A DNA stretch of 64,000 nt from positions 34,654,033-34,718,032 of the forward strand of contig JAJKFL010000014.1 in NCBI GenBank assembly GCA_021186555.1, read 5' to 3'. Source of the DNA: Reticulitermes speratus. Taxonomy: Eukaryota; Arthropoda; Insecta; Blattodea; Rhinotermitidae. Below the pieces are notes generated by a model. It ran no database searches, had not been told where the DNA came from, and saw nothing but the letters and a program-made list of their open reading frames with translations. Below, piece by piece: positions 26,101 through 41,100 of this stretch (position 1 is the stretch's first letter; every line of letters starts with the position of its first letter). The translations under genes and the position numbers were made by a program.

Positions 26101-29100
26101 ATATTAGATACAGAGATGATATCTTAATAATATTTATCCAGCACAAAACATCAGGGGAAGACATCCTTAGAAACAAGAATAATTTTCACAGAATTTGGAA
26201 TTTATGCCAACGTATGAGGACAAAAGAATAAATTTCCTTGACTTGTCGATCACTAGGAACATGGACAGCTTAAACATAAACAAATTTAGAAAACCCACAG
26301 CTACAGTCACATTATATTTCACTTCAAACCATCCCACAGAGCATAAGCATGCTGCTTACATATACCACATACACAGAATGCACACACTACCACTATTGGA
26401 ACAAAACAAAACATATTGAAATGAATACCAGACTACAAATAGCTAAAAACAATGATTTTCCACCACACTCAATCAAGCAGATGAACAAAATCATACACAA
26501 AGCACATCATAATCAATGAAACGATTCTGAAATACAACATAAAAAATGGATCATGTTTATATACCACAGCTTTCTGATCAGGGAAGTAACTAATTTGTTT
26601 AAAAGCATGAACCTACATATTGCATTCAGATCTACTAACACATTGTCTGACTTGTTAAAACCTAATAAAGAAAGATGGGATAAATATGTAAGAAGTAGGA
26701 TTTACAAATTAATATGTCAAACATGTGCTAAATCATATATATGCCAAACTGCAGAAAGACTTAGAACCAGAATTGACAAGCAACAAAGATATATCAAAAC
26801 CAACAACCACAGATCAGCCTGTGCTATACACATATTAAATATAAGCATGAGCATGGACCTATACAAAATACTTAGAATTCAATCAAATCATGCAAAAAAG
26901 GAAGAAAACTGAGCTGCTGAGAAAAGTTTTACTTATCAGGTGAAAGGACTATTAATTGATGAATAAAACATGATTTCAATCTACTTTTCATGATCACACA
27001 ACACTTTAGAGTGCATGCACTAAGACTCACAGACAGCACTCAATACAAGTACACACATAACAGCATTAGTAGTAAGTTTGTCCTGGTATTGTACACCAAA
27101 GAGTACAATATAGGGTATGTATGTCTACTCACCTTCTTTTACATGTTAATATCACCTTATATATAACTGTGAGGAGTACGTATATCTTATAGTACACTTA
27201 CATGTTCACATGACAAGACCCATACTGTCTTGTATGCAATATATGTTTGTATGTCATTAAGCAGTGTGCAACAATTCATCAAATAGTTGTAATTTTACAC
27301 TATGTGCATGCCATTGTACTACACATCTGCATCATATGAACACGACTTGGACAGCAGCACCTCAACATGCATGTTATCGCAAATATGCTAAAACATTAGG
27401 ATTAGAAAAGATGCTAACGAGGCACCATGAAACATATAACTAACTAACTAACTCCATGGAGCAGAGTCCTTCTTGAGAAGCTAGCAGGTCATCAGCTAGT
27501 CAAGAAATTCCCCGCGTTTTATGGAACCCAAAGGTTCATTACCGCATTCACAAGAGCCCGCCACCTGTCCCTATCATGAAACATATAATGTTGTATTAAT
27601 GTTAAGTACACCATAAACACCACTTCCTTCTGCATTTTTTTATCTGTACATGTATTTTAACAAGGCTGCGATTCTATTATGATATTAGGTATTTTACACT
27701 ACAAACCGTTATCATAATTCACTATGTTTTAAACATTGGTGTGACTCCCTGATGATGGCGGTCAGCCAAGAAAACATGTAGCAGTGTACTGACATCATGT
27801 ATATGTATATGTACACACAAGTTGCCGGTTTTATAAAATGAATCAGGATAATGGTACTTGTATTGAGAAAATATGTGGCACTAGGTCTGCTAAACCATGT
27901 GCATGCACCATCAGAGATGTCAACATGGACTGATAAAGGTTAAAGTTTCTATACTTAAATGACCCAGAACAAGTACAGGAAATGACCGAAGTTACAAGAT
28001 TTTCAGTTGGAGTGATGCAGCAAGACACAGTTTAAGTTTGAGGTGATGCAGCATAATATATGGTGCAGACAGCAGTTGAACAATATTAGAACGCAACAGA
28101 ATCAGATCAGATTGCATTTATTAGTTGAGATCTATTATTACATTTCCCAGGGATGTAGTTAAAACTCTGGTTTTCCAATACACATCTCCAGTATTTATCC
28201 TCTTATATTAAATTATATGTTCTCTGTAATATAAGGTCACTATCACTATTTACATTTCACTGCATTTCCTCTCCATTCTGCACCATTTTTCTATTTTATG
28301 TTCCCATTTAAATTTCATTTTATATTAAAATTTACCATTATTTTATAATTCTAATGTCTTATGTTGCTGATTACTTTAACAGGATCGTATTAAACAATTC
28401 CTAAATGGCAAGAAAATGGGACAGTTAAATGATGGTTGAAAACATCTATGAAACAGCCAATATATATGTCACATGGACACAAGAAGTGTGTGATGGATAC
28501 AATACATTGCAAGGCTGAAAAGCACTTACAACCTCTCAGGTTCATGAAGCAAATTTTTTAATTAGCACTCACAATAACAGAATCATGTCTTTGAACAGTG
28601 TGATATGCAAACTGTTAAAGACAAAGAACACTTCATCAATACCTGTGTGGTATAAGTGGACTAATACCTTTGACAATCTAAACACCAGCAACGATACAAA
28701 TATCACACCACACATACCGGCCATACGACTCGCGAATTGCACGTAAAATATTAAACTACCACTACATGATACTTGGAGCCAGGACAGCACAGTCAGCATA
28801 GTGATTATGCTATGGGCTGGACAACTAAGGAATCAAGGTCAAATTCCCAGTAAGCACAAGAAATTTTTCTTTTCTCCAAAATGTCCAGACTGGTTCTGGT
28901 GCCCACACAGCCTCACATTCAATGGGTTCTAGGGGTTCTATTTGCAAGCGTAAAGTAGCCAGAAGGGAAAGGTGACCACTCACCTACATCTAGTGCCAAT
29001 GTTAAGAATGGGTGGAGCTAATCCTCTACTCCCCTTATGCCTTCATGGAATGAACAAGGACAATGTTAGCTTTACCTTTTACAACCTTTGGCCTCATTTG

Positions 29101-32100
29101 TAGCAGTTTATATCTAAGAAGAACAGATGGCAGTTCCATATTTGTTTCATATGAAAGTAATTTTCACAAAATTAATCTGCAAATGGTGTCAGGTGGGAAA
29201 TAAACAGGACAGGAACAGGTTAATCTTGTACTGTACTTTACTGTAGGCCAGTTTATAATAAGTCAGGTGGTTTGAGACAAAGAAGAGTAACCCCATGCAG
29301 CTAAGTGGAAGTTAATCAAGATGTTAGTATGAGTCACATCTCATGCACACATTCATGCACTAAATTTAACATCTGACGTTAACTGCAAGTTGGTTAGTTA
29401 TACACAGAAGCACAATTTACCCAGAGGCTGCCTGTGCAGGAATGCACGCACCCACTCTTTCTGCAGCTTATGGAGCTCTGGCAGGTCATGTAGGGGAAAT
29501 ACTTGTGATATGACCCCAGCTGACACACATTTGGGTACTGCACACAGAACAAGACATACATATCACTTGACTCAGAGTACTTTTAATGCTTTTGTTTCAT
29601 TAAGCTTTCAAAACAATATAGGTTATATAGGATCAACTGGAAGAATAATTATACATGATGAACTGCAAACATGGAATGTTGTATTCCGAGGTCCCACGTC
29701 AAGAGATAGGTGAGGGAGTTTGGTAGGCTTTCATAGAAGTCTGGTAGTCCTTGGTAGAAGACTTTACTACCAGTTTCCTGTTACAATGACAAGGAAATGC
29801 AGACTTCTCACAGCTTGTCCATACACACCAGAGACGCAGACACGAATAACATATCAACTAAAAAGCTCTGAGAACACAGCTACCCTGCTTGTGAGCAAAG
29901 TCTCAGGTTCTACCCTGTACTGTATTCTGGTCCTGCAACTAGAATGCCGTGAGTCCTCCAGCAAAGTTAGTCTAACATACACAGACCAACTACTCCACTG
30001 ACACAATATTTCACTAATAATACATAATAAAATACATGTTAATATAAATTATTCCTTTCATTACATTACACCCCCTCTCCCATCTTGGATCCAACAGAAA
30101 ATGGCTGTGGTAAATGAACTGCATGCGCATGAAGGGCATGAGGGCAAAAGAAAAACAAGATATGAAGTAAATGATATTAGGAGTTCAAAATACTTCAGGT
30201 ACTGGCAATATAATTTCTCAAAGCATACAAAATGTAGGCAGTTCCTCAACACAATCATCTTTCTATCACTGCCAAACCACAAATGCCACATAAACCCACA
30301 CCATAACCTGACAGATCAGTGTCTGCCTAACATTTCACACATTACATTAAAACAGGATGTACTGTATTTTAACCAAAAAAAATTTCAGCAAAGCCACCAA
30401 CCTATAGCCTGTCCCTCAATGAACTTCACCCCGCCCACCTGGTCCTCAGGACCAGCACGCAGAGTCTGAAGCAGGTGCAGCACAAGCCACTGACGCTCCT
30501 GTGTCGTGAAGAACTCACGTTCATTTTCTGTCCCCTCAAAGCAGGATATCTCCTGTTGAACAAACTCCTTGAGCCCACCACCATGCTCTGAACGCAGTGT
30601 TTTTGGCAGATGTACCTCCTCAGCAGCCTTCAGCAGGCTGAAAGTTATATGCCATAAGTGGTGACATTAGCCACTGTTCTCAACAGGAATAACAATGAGC
30701 TACAGGAATATACTGGCCACTTAACAAAATCACTTGCCCATATTTCCAGTGTGTTTTACACAGATAAAAAGTTAAAAAGCCAGGGAAAGTGTAACAGATT
30801 CTTTAATGTCACACTGATCTTCTGGTTAGAACACCATGTAATTTTGTAGACGGATACCTATAATCTGCGGGAACATGCTGCCTCCATCTTCAGCATATTA
30901 TATTAACACAGTGTTTAGCCACATCTTACTTAGCTTTTGCTATAATGGCAGCTTAGTCACAGTACAGCGGAGTGAGAATTCCGTCAGTTTAAATAGGCAG
31001 ATTGAAAGAAGGTGGCCAAACAGGTTCATGTGGGTGGAGGGGGGGACAGACCATGGTCTGAACCAAGAGATATAATTGACATAAAATGTGATAACCAAGA
31101 ACTAAAACCTGTCCCTCTAAAGACCGTAATTACAGTTGGGACACAAAAAAGTCAGAAAAATAAATAGAGATGCAGGAAGTAAGAACAATAACAGGGAAGT
31201 CTTGTTTATAAAGGCAGCGTAGTGTCCCATCATGAGGCTTCAGCCCAAGAAATGTTCTCTTTACTACACCCTTCCGTGACAAAAATGATGAAATATTCCA
31301 GGCACGGCACTGTAACACATTGTAACAGGCGAAGGAAATAAAGCAACTGACTGTACCACACAATCTGACCAACACTCAGAGTAACAGGAGAACTGCACGA
31401 GCCAGTCGAATTCTCGGAACAGGAGCCGGTGCTGCAGGTTAATTGGTATTTACAGATCAATGCCAGATAAATAGATTTTACTGTACTTAGTAAATACTGT
31501 ATACTGTGGTCCTTACAAGGGTCATTTTTGGTTCTTGGCTGTCATATTGCCTGTTTACCATTCCTATTGACTCTGACCATGTTCTACGTCCTTAATCCTC
31601 CATGAATATGATGGGTCATGTCTTACTCATTTGACAAATGAAGCTGGAGGCAGCACATTTGGCGAAAACATTAGTACTGTACTGCCAATGTTGTGCTCAA
31701 GTAGGGTGGTACCTCTCTACACCTCCTACCACAAGCGGGTACTACGTAAACTTGGGGAAGGTCACCAACCGATCGCCGCCTACAGATTGCACACCAGTAG
31801 TTCTCCGGTTCATAGATATTTGACCTCTCACCTTAACCTTTAGCAAACAGCCTTTTAAATCCCATGCTGCAGGCTCACAGCCAGAGCACTGTTCTATTAA
31901 AATGCCCACTCATGGACAATGTTTTCCTTTTTCGACAAAAAGGACTTACATTTAATGGGACAATTTTTTCACACTCGTCCATTATAGGTTGAAGTGTACT
32001 GGTTTGTACTACCTCTAAATAATGTTGTCAACGTGTTTGTACCCTCCTTTCAGTGAATCCATGCAGTGTAAACCTGCAATAAAGTTAGTCACAACATCCC

Positions 32101-35100
32101 AGACTACTTACTGGGTGTTCTTATCACAAGTGCTAACCAGTGACAGACAACACCAGTTTGCCCTAGGAAAGAATGCACATGCTAACTATCACAGGGAGCA
32201 CCTTTTGCATGAATCCCGAAAACCTCTCTTCAAAGAACAGGAAGCAACAAAGTGTGTTCATTAAGGTACTCTTTGCAATGCAAAAAAATGAAGACTCTAA
32301 CTACAACACGACAAAAATATTTTTATTGCACTCTTCTTTGCCCACCTACACTACATGTACAAGCATAACACTTTAAAGAAAGGATGAACAGTTCAAACTA
32401 TGCAAGTTAAATTGACACACTGTACTTGTTAAACTCCTATTATACCTTGTACTGGTTTCTTCCAACTACTGAGGGCAAACTACTGGGCATGAGAATTTAG
32501 AAAAATCTACCTTCCCATTCACAACAATGATTCCCTGCCTCCTTCCTCAGGTTCTCAATCCAGCTTCTGTGTTATCAGGAAGAATATGATAAGGCCACCG
32601 CCATGCAGCATTCTAACTGACCCCATGTTACTGCCCTGCTAATCAGCACATTACCTGTTCATGATCACTGACCGCAGACCAAGAAGCCATAAGAATCTGA
32701 TAAGCATGGTTTTATTCAGACCAATCCACTGACTGAACAAGACCTTAGAGCCATCACACAAGGCTATACATACCATCTAATTCAAATCAAACTGAATAAC
32801 AAAACAACTGGCATTAATCTTTACAGGTTTTCTTTGAATCTTACTCCACAAACTGAACAATTCAGTATCCACCCATAAGATCACAATCTGAATAGTCACA
32901 GACATGAAAACCTCAAAAATTATATCAGTTCTTAATTAATTATTATTAAATTCTCAACAGATTTACACCAAGGCTAAAAAATGTGTCTTCAGTCTCATCA
33001 TCTCATACCAGAACATTTCTGGGGACCTGGAAGAAAATAACTATGGAAAATCAAAAGATACATAAAATATTTTGATTGGAAAATGTCTCAATGGAACAAA
33101 CTACAAGTGAGACCAAGGCACCAATGCACATATGATACGTATTAGAACTACAAGGGGCAGTATGAAAGTAATGCCTCCTATTTTTTTCTCACAAACTATA
33201 ATTACAGTTACAATGAAATTTATATATATCATGGGTTTATCCTTTACAAAGTTGAGATTATTTTTTGACAAAGTCTCCTTCATTATCTGGCATAATCAAC
33301 ACACTTTTTCTACCTCTGCATGACATGCTGTATGCTGGCCATATAAAATTCAAACTCTCTGCTGCAGCGTTACAGCTCTTCACACACGCTGCGCTTCAGC
33401 TCATCATTCACAAAATGGCATCCTCAGAATGCATCCATCTGGGGGCCAAAAAGATGGAAGTTGGAGGGTGCTAAATCAGGACGGTATGGAGGATGAGGCA
33501 CAACAGTCCACCCCACTGTTGCAATTGCCTCCCTTGTGCACAGACTGGTGGGTCTGGCACTGTCATGCAGGAGGAAAACTTGACTCAACTTCCTGTTTGG
33601 CCAAACCCTTTGAATTTGTTGTTTTAACTCCTTTAATGTCTGCACATATTGCTATGAATTGATTGTAGCACCTCTGTCCAAGAATTCCACTAACAAGAGT
33701 CCTTCACTGTCCCAGAAGTCACTGCTGTGGCTGGTCGGCCAATGTGGGGCCTGTCACCAATGTCCTTCTCACTGCTCTTAAAACAACAGACCCAGCATCT
33801 AACTGAGCTAACATCTTTGGCATCCTCACAATACACGCTTCTCAGATATCTATGAATCTCTATTGGACTGGAGCCTTCCACAGTCTGTAAGAAATTCAAT
33901 CACCACTCTCTGCCTAGTACGTACATCCACAATATCCATCTACTGTGTTCAACACACGTGAGTGACTGGAGCACCAATAATCCTGGTCGAGCTGGACAGT
34001 GTCTTTATCTGGTAAGGCAAGAAACTGTAACCGGCACCACATTTAAAGGAAAAAAAGGAGGCATTACTTTTGTACCTACCTTCATATGTTACCAAACTAG
34101 TGTGTGGGATCCATCTCTGGGGTACTGAACAATCTTCGGGGCTCAGGACAGAGTACTTCTGAAAAACTACAACTGCTCAAGGCAGACCCTGTGCACAGAG
34201 TTGGTTCAATGTTGTTGTACCTCAATAAATGGTTCAGCACTCACACATTGAAGGGGGCTGTGAGATAGAAGCCATAGCTGTCAGAAGATGCATGATGTCG
34301 CACATGAACCACTAGCCCAGGTGTTCCAGCCCGTAGTCGGGACAGTAACCACATGAGGGTGAAATCCTGCGCTCCAGAAGGGAACATCAGGATCACATCA
34401 CATTCCTGCAACACCACACCATAATGTCAGCCTTATCATCTAACTCCTGTCAAACTTCACTGTAAAGTGTAAAGCTCCCAACATTAGAGGCGACAAACAT
34501 TTTGCTTGAAGAAGTACAGATTATGGTACAGGTGCACGTAACCCCTCAACACCATCAGACATTTAAACCCTACCCATTTATGGGACCACAGTACATTTAG
34601 CAATGAACCCTATGTGTGCCATGCAAGTTGAAAGATTATACATGGGGCAAGTCAGGAGTTACTGCACACTGTGATTGTGCAGGCAGCAGGGTAAAGCCAT
34701 AGTTTCAGGATTAGTGTCACTTTGCCTGAGAATGCTGTGTACTCTCTGTCTCGTCTCCATTGTTCGTGTTCCACAAAATAATATTGTAAAATGGAAGTTG
34801 AAAAATTTTCAGGTCAGATATCACATAATAACCAGCAATCATACATCAAAATCCAAACCTTAGATGGAAAAAACCCAAATGAGATTCACATTGCTTTACG
34901 TGATGTGTAGAGACAGTGCAGAAGATCACAGCAGCATCACGGTGGGCACGTCACTTTTGTGAAGGCTGGACAAGCAATGAAGATGATCCAACAAGCAGCA
35001 GGCCATTGAAAAGCAATGAATGGCACATCAGTGATTACTGTCAACAGCTGATTGGAAGAAGACCAACGTAGAACATGCAAGGAAAATGTACATGAAGCAT

Positions 35101-38100
35101 ACATGTGAACCACATGTTTTCAGGATTCTGACCCAAATTTGCATATGAGAAAAGTCACCACAAAGTGGGTCCCACACCAGCTCACAAAAGACCAGAAAGC
35201 AGCTCACAAGAGGACTGCAGAATTACTGCCACATCATTTTGGGATTGAAGGTGACGATTGTTTGCAGAGAACTGTTACCACACACAAAATATGGATGTGA
35301 GATTTAAAACCAGAACCGAAAAATCATTTCCAACAGTGGAAACGTTCAATACCAGCTCACCGAAAAATGTTGCCATCATTAATCACAAGCTCATGATGAT
35401 GATAGCATATGACAAGAATTCAGTAACAGAAACAGAGTGCTTGCAAGATTGACTGTGACAGCTGAGTAATGCAGGAAGTTTCTGCAAAATATTTTGCAAC
35501 CAAAAATTCACAGCAACAGGCTAGAGGTGCTAACAACTTCACTTTGCACTACAATGTGAGGCCACATATGGTGGACGTAGTATCTGATCTTTGGTATAAG
35601 TATGGATGGGAGGTACTTCAACAACCCCCTTCAGTCGTGATATGAGCCCTCCAGACTCTTGATTTGTTCCCAAAGTTAAAACCACAACTCAACAGGGAAC
35701 ACTTCAGGAGCACTGAGAAGGCATCTAGTGAAGTGACCAAAGTTATCATACCCACAAAAAAGGTTTGTTGACTAGAATACAAGACTTACCCAAACGTTGT
35801 GAGGTCATGGTAAGACACAATGGAGATTACATTTAAGGTCTGTAAATGTATTTTGTTAAATAAATGTGTGCTTTTGAAGCAAAACCATAATATGCAGGAC
35901 CCTCATAAGCTAAACAGCCATAATAATCAGGAAGGAGCCCCTGTCAGGAACAAAACACACCCTGAAAAGAAGCATGGTAGAGGAAGCATATTAAATAATG
36001 TGCAATTTAACACATATTATATCAGTGTTATCACATCAGACAGGTGAAGAGAATTACTGTAATTCCCATTACAAATACTACCAGTGGGAACAAGCAGTAG
36101 TTCCCTTGACTCCAGGGTCAGCAACCCCAGTGTGTTCTGTTATGACCTGGCAGTTATAAAATTTATACACCAACACTATTTTAAACGTCCCCAACTGTTA
36201 GCCACTTCCTGCTGGGTTGCTTATGCCATATGTTGAGCATGCTCAACAAGCTGGAGAGAGGCTGTGAGGTCTCTGTAAGTGATCTGCAGTCACTATGCAC
36301 ATTTCTGTATGGTACATACACTCAATACAGTGACTACAAGAAGTGTCATCACAAATTTAAACAAACAATTCCTGATGCACCAGTTCCACACAGCAAAACA
36401 ATTTACAAGTATGAGATCTACGCTCTTCTAAGATATTACGTGGTGTCATGTGGTAATTGTTTACCAACATTTCAGGACAACATGTCGGTCCCATCTTCAC
36501 GGGTCAAAAATCTGAGTAGGAAAGAAAGAAAGCCAGCAACCTATAACGTCGATTCTGGAAAGTATGTGTGTGGTAGCAATCAGTAGTCGTGATGGCAGAC
36601 AATAGGGTAGAACCAGGGTGAGATTGTGGGTTTGAATCCCACCTAGGACCTGGATGTGTCTCTTGTGAGTGTTGTGTGTGTTGTCTGGTAGAGGTCTCTG
36701 CGATGACCTGGTCCCTCATCCAGAGGAGTCCTACCAAGTGTTGTGTGTCTAAAAAGTGTGTGATCATGAAGCCTCGAAAAATGAGGCGGCCTAGGCCCCC
36801 AAGGGGCTGTTGAGCCATTGGGGGGGGGGGGGGGGGAATCATACAAAATAAACATATCACCAATTAAAGAGTTATGCAATTTTTAACAAAACATTATTTC
36901 TTTAATTTAAAAAATTACTAAACTTCAAAGTCGCCATTACAAAAACGTATCCATGGATCCCAAGGGAACTGACCGCAGATCCCTTAGAATCTCGGCAGCA
37001 CAGTTTGGGAACCACTGGTAAACAGTATCTCGGAGGCAGCCTACGTACTTAACGAAGGATAACACAGTACTGTGTTATCCTTCGTTAAGAACGTAGGCTG
37101 CCTCCGAGATACTGTATACCAAGATCCGTTGTCTACATTTTAACTATTTAACTCTTTTACATCATGTCTACTGTGTACAACAGTTGCTAATTTAGTTCTA
37201 TGCAGTACTGCTTTGGTTGGTTCCCTGATGATGATTTACAAACTTTATGACTCCACTGGGTACATGTATGACATGAATGTATACTTGGGGAACCCCTCCA
37301 AAAACCAACCCCTGGTGTCCCCATCATGGAGGGGCATAATGTCTATAGGTGACTAACAGGGACAATGGTCCACCCAAGCAAAAGTGTGAGGCATCGAGCT
37401 GAGGGCTGCATGGCATTGGGGTGGTGACAGCAGTGCTGCTAACGATCCCCTCAGGGCACCAGGCAGCACCCCACTGTATTTATGCCTCCCACCTGTATGA
37501 GGCTCTGTGGGTGGCGACTGTCTTTTCCCCATTACTAATGGGACCCAAAACAGAGTCTCCTAAAAGTGATCGTAAAAAATCTATTAAACGCAGGGACTCT
37601 GTCATACAGAGGCACCTGCTTAAATTCGCTCAACAGGGGGCCAGCCAGTCTGAAAAACCACCCCAGGGAGCTGGTATTCCCAGCAAACCTAGGGATGTTG
37701 AGCATTCAAAAACACAAACAGCTGGGCCATCTGGCCTGAAAGTGCAGAGAGTTTTCACAGGCAAACTTGCAGAGGAGGACACTATGATCCAAAAACTTCC
37801 AACAGCAAAACCCAAACTATTTGGGGCTGCTAGGAGGAAGCGCAAAAAAGCCTGGGCAGGTCAAAGTGGTAATGGGAACTCAACACAACCAGGGCATGAA
37901 ACGTCGCCTCAGCCTTCAATGGGTCCCAAAAGACCCAGATCTGGTGAGTCACACTCCCACAGAGCAACTCCTTAGGAACCTGCGTCGTATAAGGAAGCTC
38001 TGCTCAACTTTAACGCAGCTATAATCTTGGACCATCCTGAGGAAAAGCTGTCTTTAGAAGACACAGATTTGGTCTTGGCCAAGGTCGGGGAGGTGTTTCG

Positions 38101-41100
38101 CGAGACCCCAGTTGGGAGACGCCCACTTCTCCGATACTACAGGCTGGAGAGAGACGTACTCTTTTATGTGTGTGACCATCAACGGTCAGTAGACCGGCTT
38201 ATTGCAGCCCTTCATGGGTTTAAAATTAGAGATGGGGCGAGGCTGAAAGCAACTGATGCCAAGCATTTCCCTAAACCCGTTACGATGGCTCTCAGGATGG
38301 CGGAAAGTGTCTAAGGGTCCTGAAGAGCTTCTTAAGTGGATCAAAAGCCTCAATCCAGAGCTCCATATGGAGAACTGAAGGGTTCTTAATTCCAGGGATC
38401 AGCCTACTGGTAAAAGGCTCATTCTTTTAGTAGACCAGGACTCGGCTAACACCATCAAGAGGACCTGCTATAAAATGTTTACGAGGTTGTCTGAGGGCAC
38501 TTTTAAAGTATTCAGCAATCCCGAAGCAGAACCAGGCGGAGGTCGGGCTTCTGAGGACGGAACCTGGGCTGTAGGCACTGGAACGAAGGGGAAGGGAGCT
38601 GGAGACAGCACCTCCTCTGGGGCCCAGGAGAAGCAGCCAGGGGATGACCCCTATGGAGGCTAAGACCTCTGATACACATACCTTATAGGCTGTGGATAAG
38701 GGAACTCTTGTACAACCCGAACCCACTGCTAAGGTGGATAATTAAAGGGGTTAACACTACAAATGTTTAAATTTAAATGGGTTCAAGCTGACCCAAAAAT
38801 GTAAATTTATAAACAATAATCTGCACCATAGTAAGGCTGTGAAGGCACTTCTTTGCCAAAAACTTGCTATAGGGGAGATAGAGATAGTGTTTATTCAGAA
38901 ACCCTGGATTCATGTGGACAGGATAAGGGGATTATGCCATAAATAGGGAAAACTGTTTTCTGGAGGACCCGGTATTGCTCATAGAACACGTGTATTTGTA
39001 AGAAATACTATTCAGGCCTTTCCACTGTTGGAGCTCAGGTCCAGGGACGTAATAATGGTACGGTTATCATTTACTGGAGGAGGAAGCATAAGGGAATTTA
39101 TTGTTACCTCTGCACACTTCCCCTATGACTCAGATGAAACACCCCCTTCGAGGGAATTACGGGACATCATCACCCACTGCTGCAGAAACAACCTGCAGCT
39201 CATCGTTGGATGAGCACTGCAGGAGCAGTGTCATCAATCCAACAGGACACCATTTATTGGAATATTTGGTAAATACTAACCTTATTATTCTTAATAAAGG
39301 TAACAAAACTAACTTTGTTGTAAGCAATAGGCAGGAGGTTACTCACTTGACACTAAGGAATGATAAGATAGGAGACCTAGTGTCCAATTGGCATGTATCT
39401 GATGTGACCTCTTTGTCAGTTCACAGATATATACTACTATTTCAGGTAGGTGACCTAGAAGTCTCCAGGGCCACATATCATAATCCTAAGAAAACCAATT
39501 GGAAATCCTATCAGGAAGATAATGGTAAATCTAGGAGTTGTACCAAGAGTGGTGCAATTGGTGCTGTTCACTTGGTGCAAAAGGCCATTTTCTCCTCCTA
39601 TCACCAAAACTGTCCAGCTAAGGTGGCCCTCTCACCAAGGAGGATTCCTTGGTGGAGTAAAGAGTTGAGTTGCCTTACAGCCTCTACAAGACGCCTTTTT
39701 AATAAAGCTAAAAAGACTACCAACTGGGAATCCTATAAAATGGCCCTAACCAATTATCACAAGGAAACAAGAAAATCCAAATGGTCATCGTGGAGGGAAT
39801 ACTGTCGAGGAATTGCAAATGTACCCAACAGAGCCCGCCTAATGAGGATTAGGATGAGTCAGTCAGCCAATATGGTGGGTTCTATGAAACTACCTAATGG
39901 TCGACACACACAAGCAGGAATAGAAACCTTGAAGGAACTGTAGAGTTCACTTCCCGGGGTCTGAGGCAGAAGTGAAGTGGCAAAGGCAGGGGCAGCCCAA
40001 CCGGCAGACATATACCATCCACAGGGAGGACTGGGAACTGTCCAAAAGGGACATTCACCAATCTAAAATAAGACGTGCAATAAATACATTCAAACCATTT
40101 AAATCAGCAGGGACAGATGGAACTGAACCTGCACTCTTACAACAGGGAGTCAATGACTTCATGAGTCACTTATGCCACATCTTTAGAGCCTGCCTGGCAA
40201 GAGGATATATACCATAGCCTGGAGGCGAGTCAAAGTGGCATTTATACCTAAACCAGGGAAGACCAACTATACTGAGGCTAAGGCATATTGTCCTATTAGT
40301 CTATCATCTTTTATGCTGAAAACAATGGAAAAACTGGTGGACAGGTCTATTAGGGACGAGATCTTGGGGTGGGTCCCCAGCATCGATACAAATTTGCCTA
40401 CCAACCACGCACGTCCACTGAAACTGCAATGCACTATGTAATCACATATATAGAAGAAGCAGTAGAAAACAACGAGGTTACACTTGGAGCCTTCTTGGAT
40501 ATTGAGGGAGCTTTTGATAACACCTCACATAACATCATAATAGAAGCTGCCAAATGGCATGGGCTTGAAGACACAATCTGTTGGTGGATCAGCTCCATGC
40601 TGGGCAACAGGAAAATCACAGCCACATGTGCAGGACAGGCCCTGGAGAGGTGTGTCGTCAGGGGCCGTCCCCAGGGCGGTGTTTTATCGTTCCTGTTGTG
40701 GAGCCTAGTTGTGGATGAAATAATAAGAGGGGAGAACGGCTGTTACACACTGGGGTACGCAGATGATATTGCTATCCTAATAAGCGGAACTTTTCCGAAT
40801 ACTGTCTCAGAGCTTCTTCAGGACATAATGAGTATGGAACAACAGTGGTGTGATAGAACTCAGTTATCCATCAATCCACAAACGATGGTGATAGTTCCAT
40901 TTTACAAGGAACATAGATTTAAGGAGTCTAAAGGAACCAACCCTCTCTGGACATAAACTGCAGCCGACTACCAAGGACAAATACCTTGGACTCACTTTGG
41001 ACAAGGGACTGACATGGAAGGCGCAGCTGAAAAATGTGATGAACAAGACCTACAAGGCTTTCTGGACCTGTATGGGCACATCTGGTAAAACCTGGGGTCT

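Larger units (their letters stand above)
23868..27842 (+). mobile_element. Penelope-like retroelement 2, with two nested insertions
   Basis: TCAGGATAATGG flanks it (23856-23867 and 27843-27854), a 12-bp target duplication. The two ends are long inverted repeats: 23868-25870 (without the Tigger) against about 26985-27842. Between them is an RT C-terminus and GIY-YIG-like domain. A Tigger sits in the left arm and an RTE stub in the right arm; each arm supplies the uninterrupted sequence of the other. Confidence 0.9.

Noticed and set aside
29390-29713. 107-codon plus-strand frame in ANO8 intron area
   Set aside because: It lies antisense over ANO8 exon 5 and has no family match.
36504-36863. 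119-codon minus-strand frame with PPPPPP start
   Set aside because: Translation of a SINE and its G-run.
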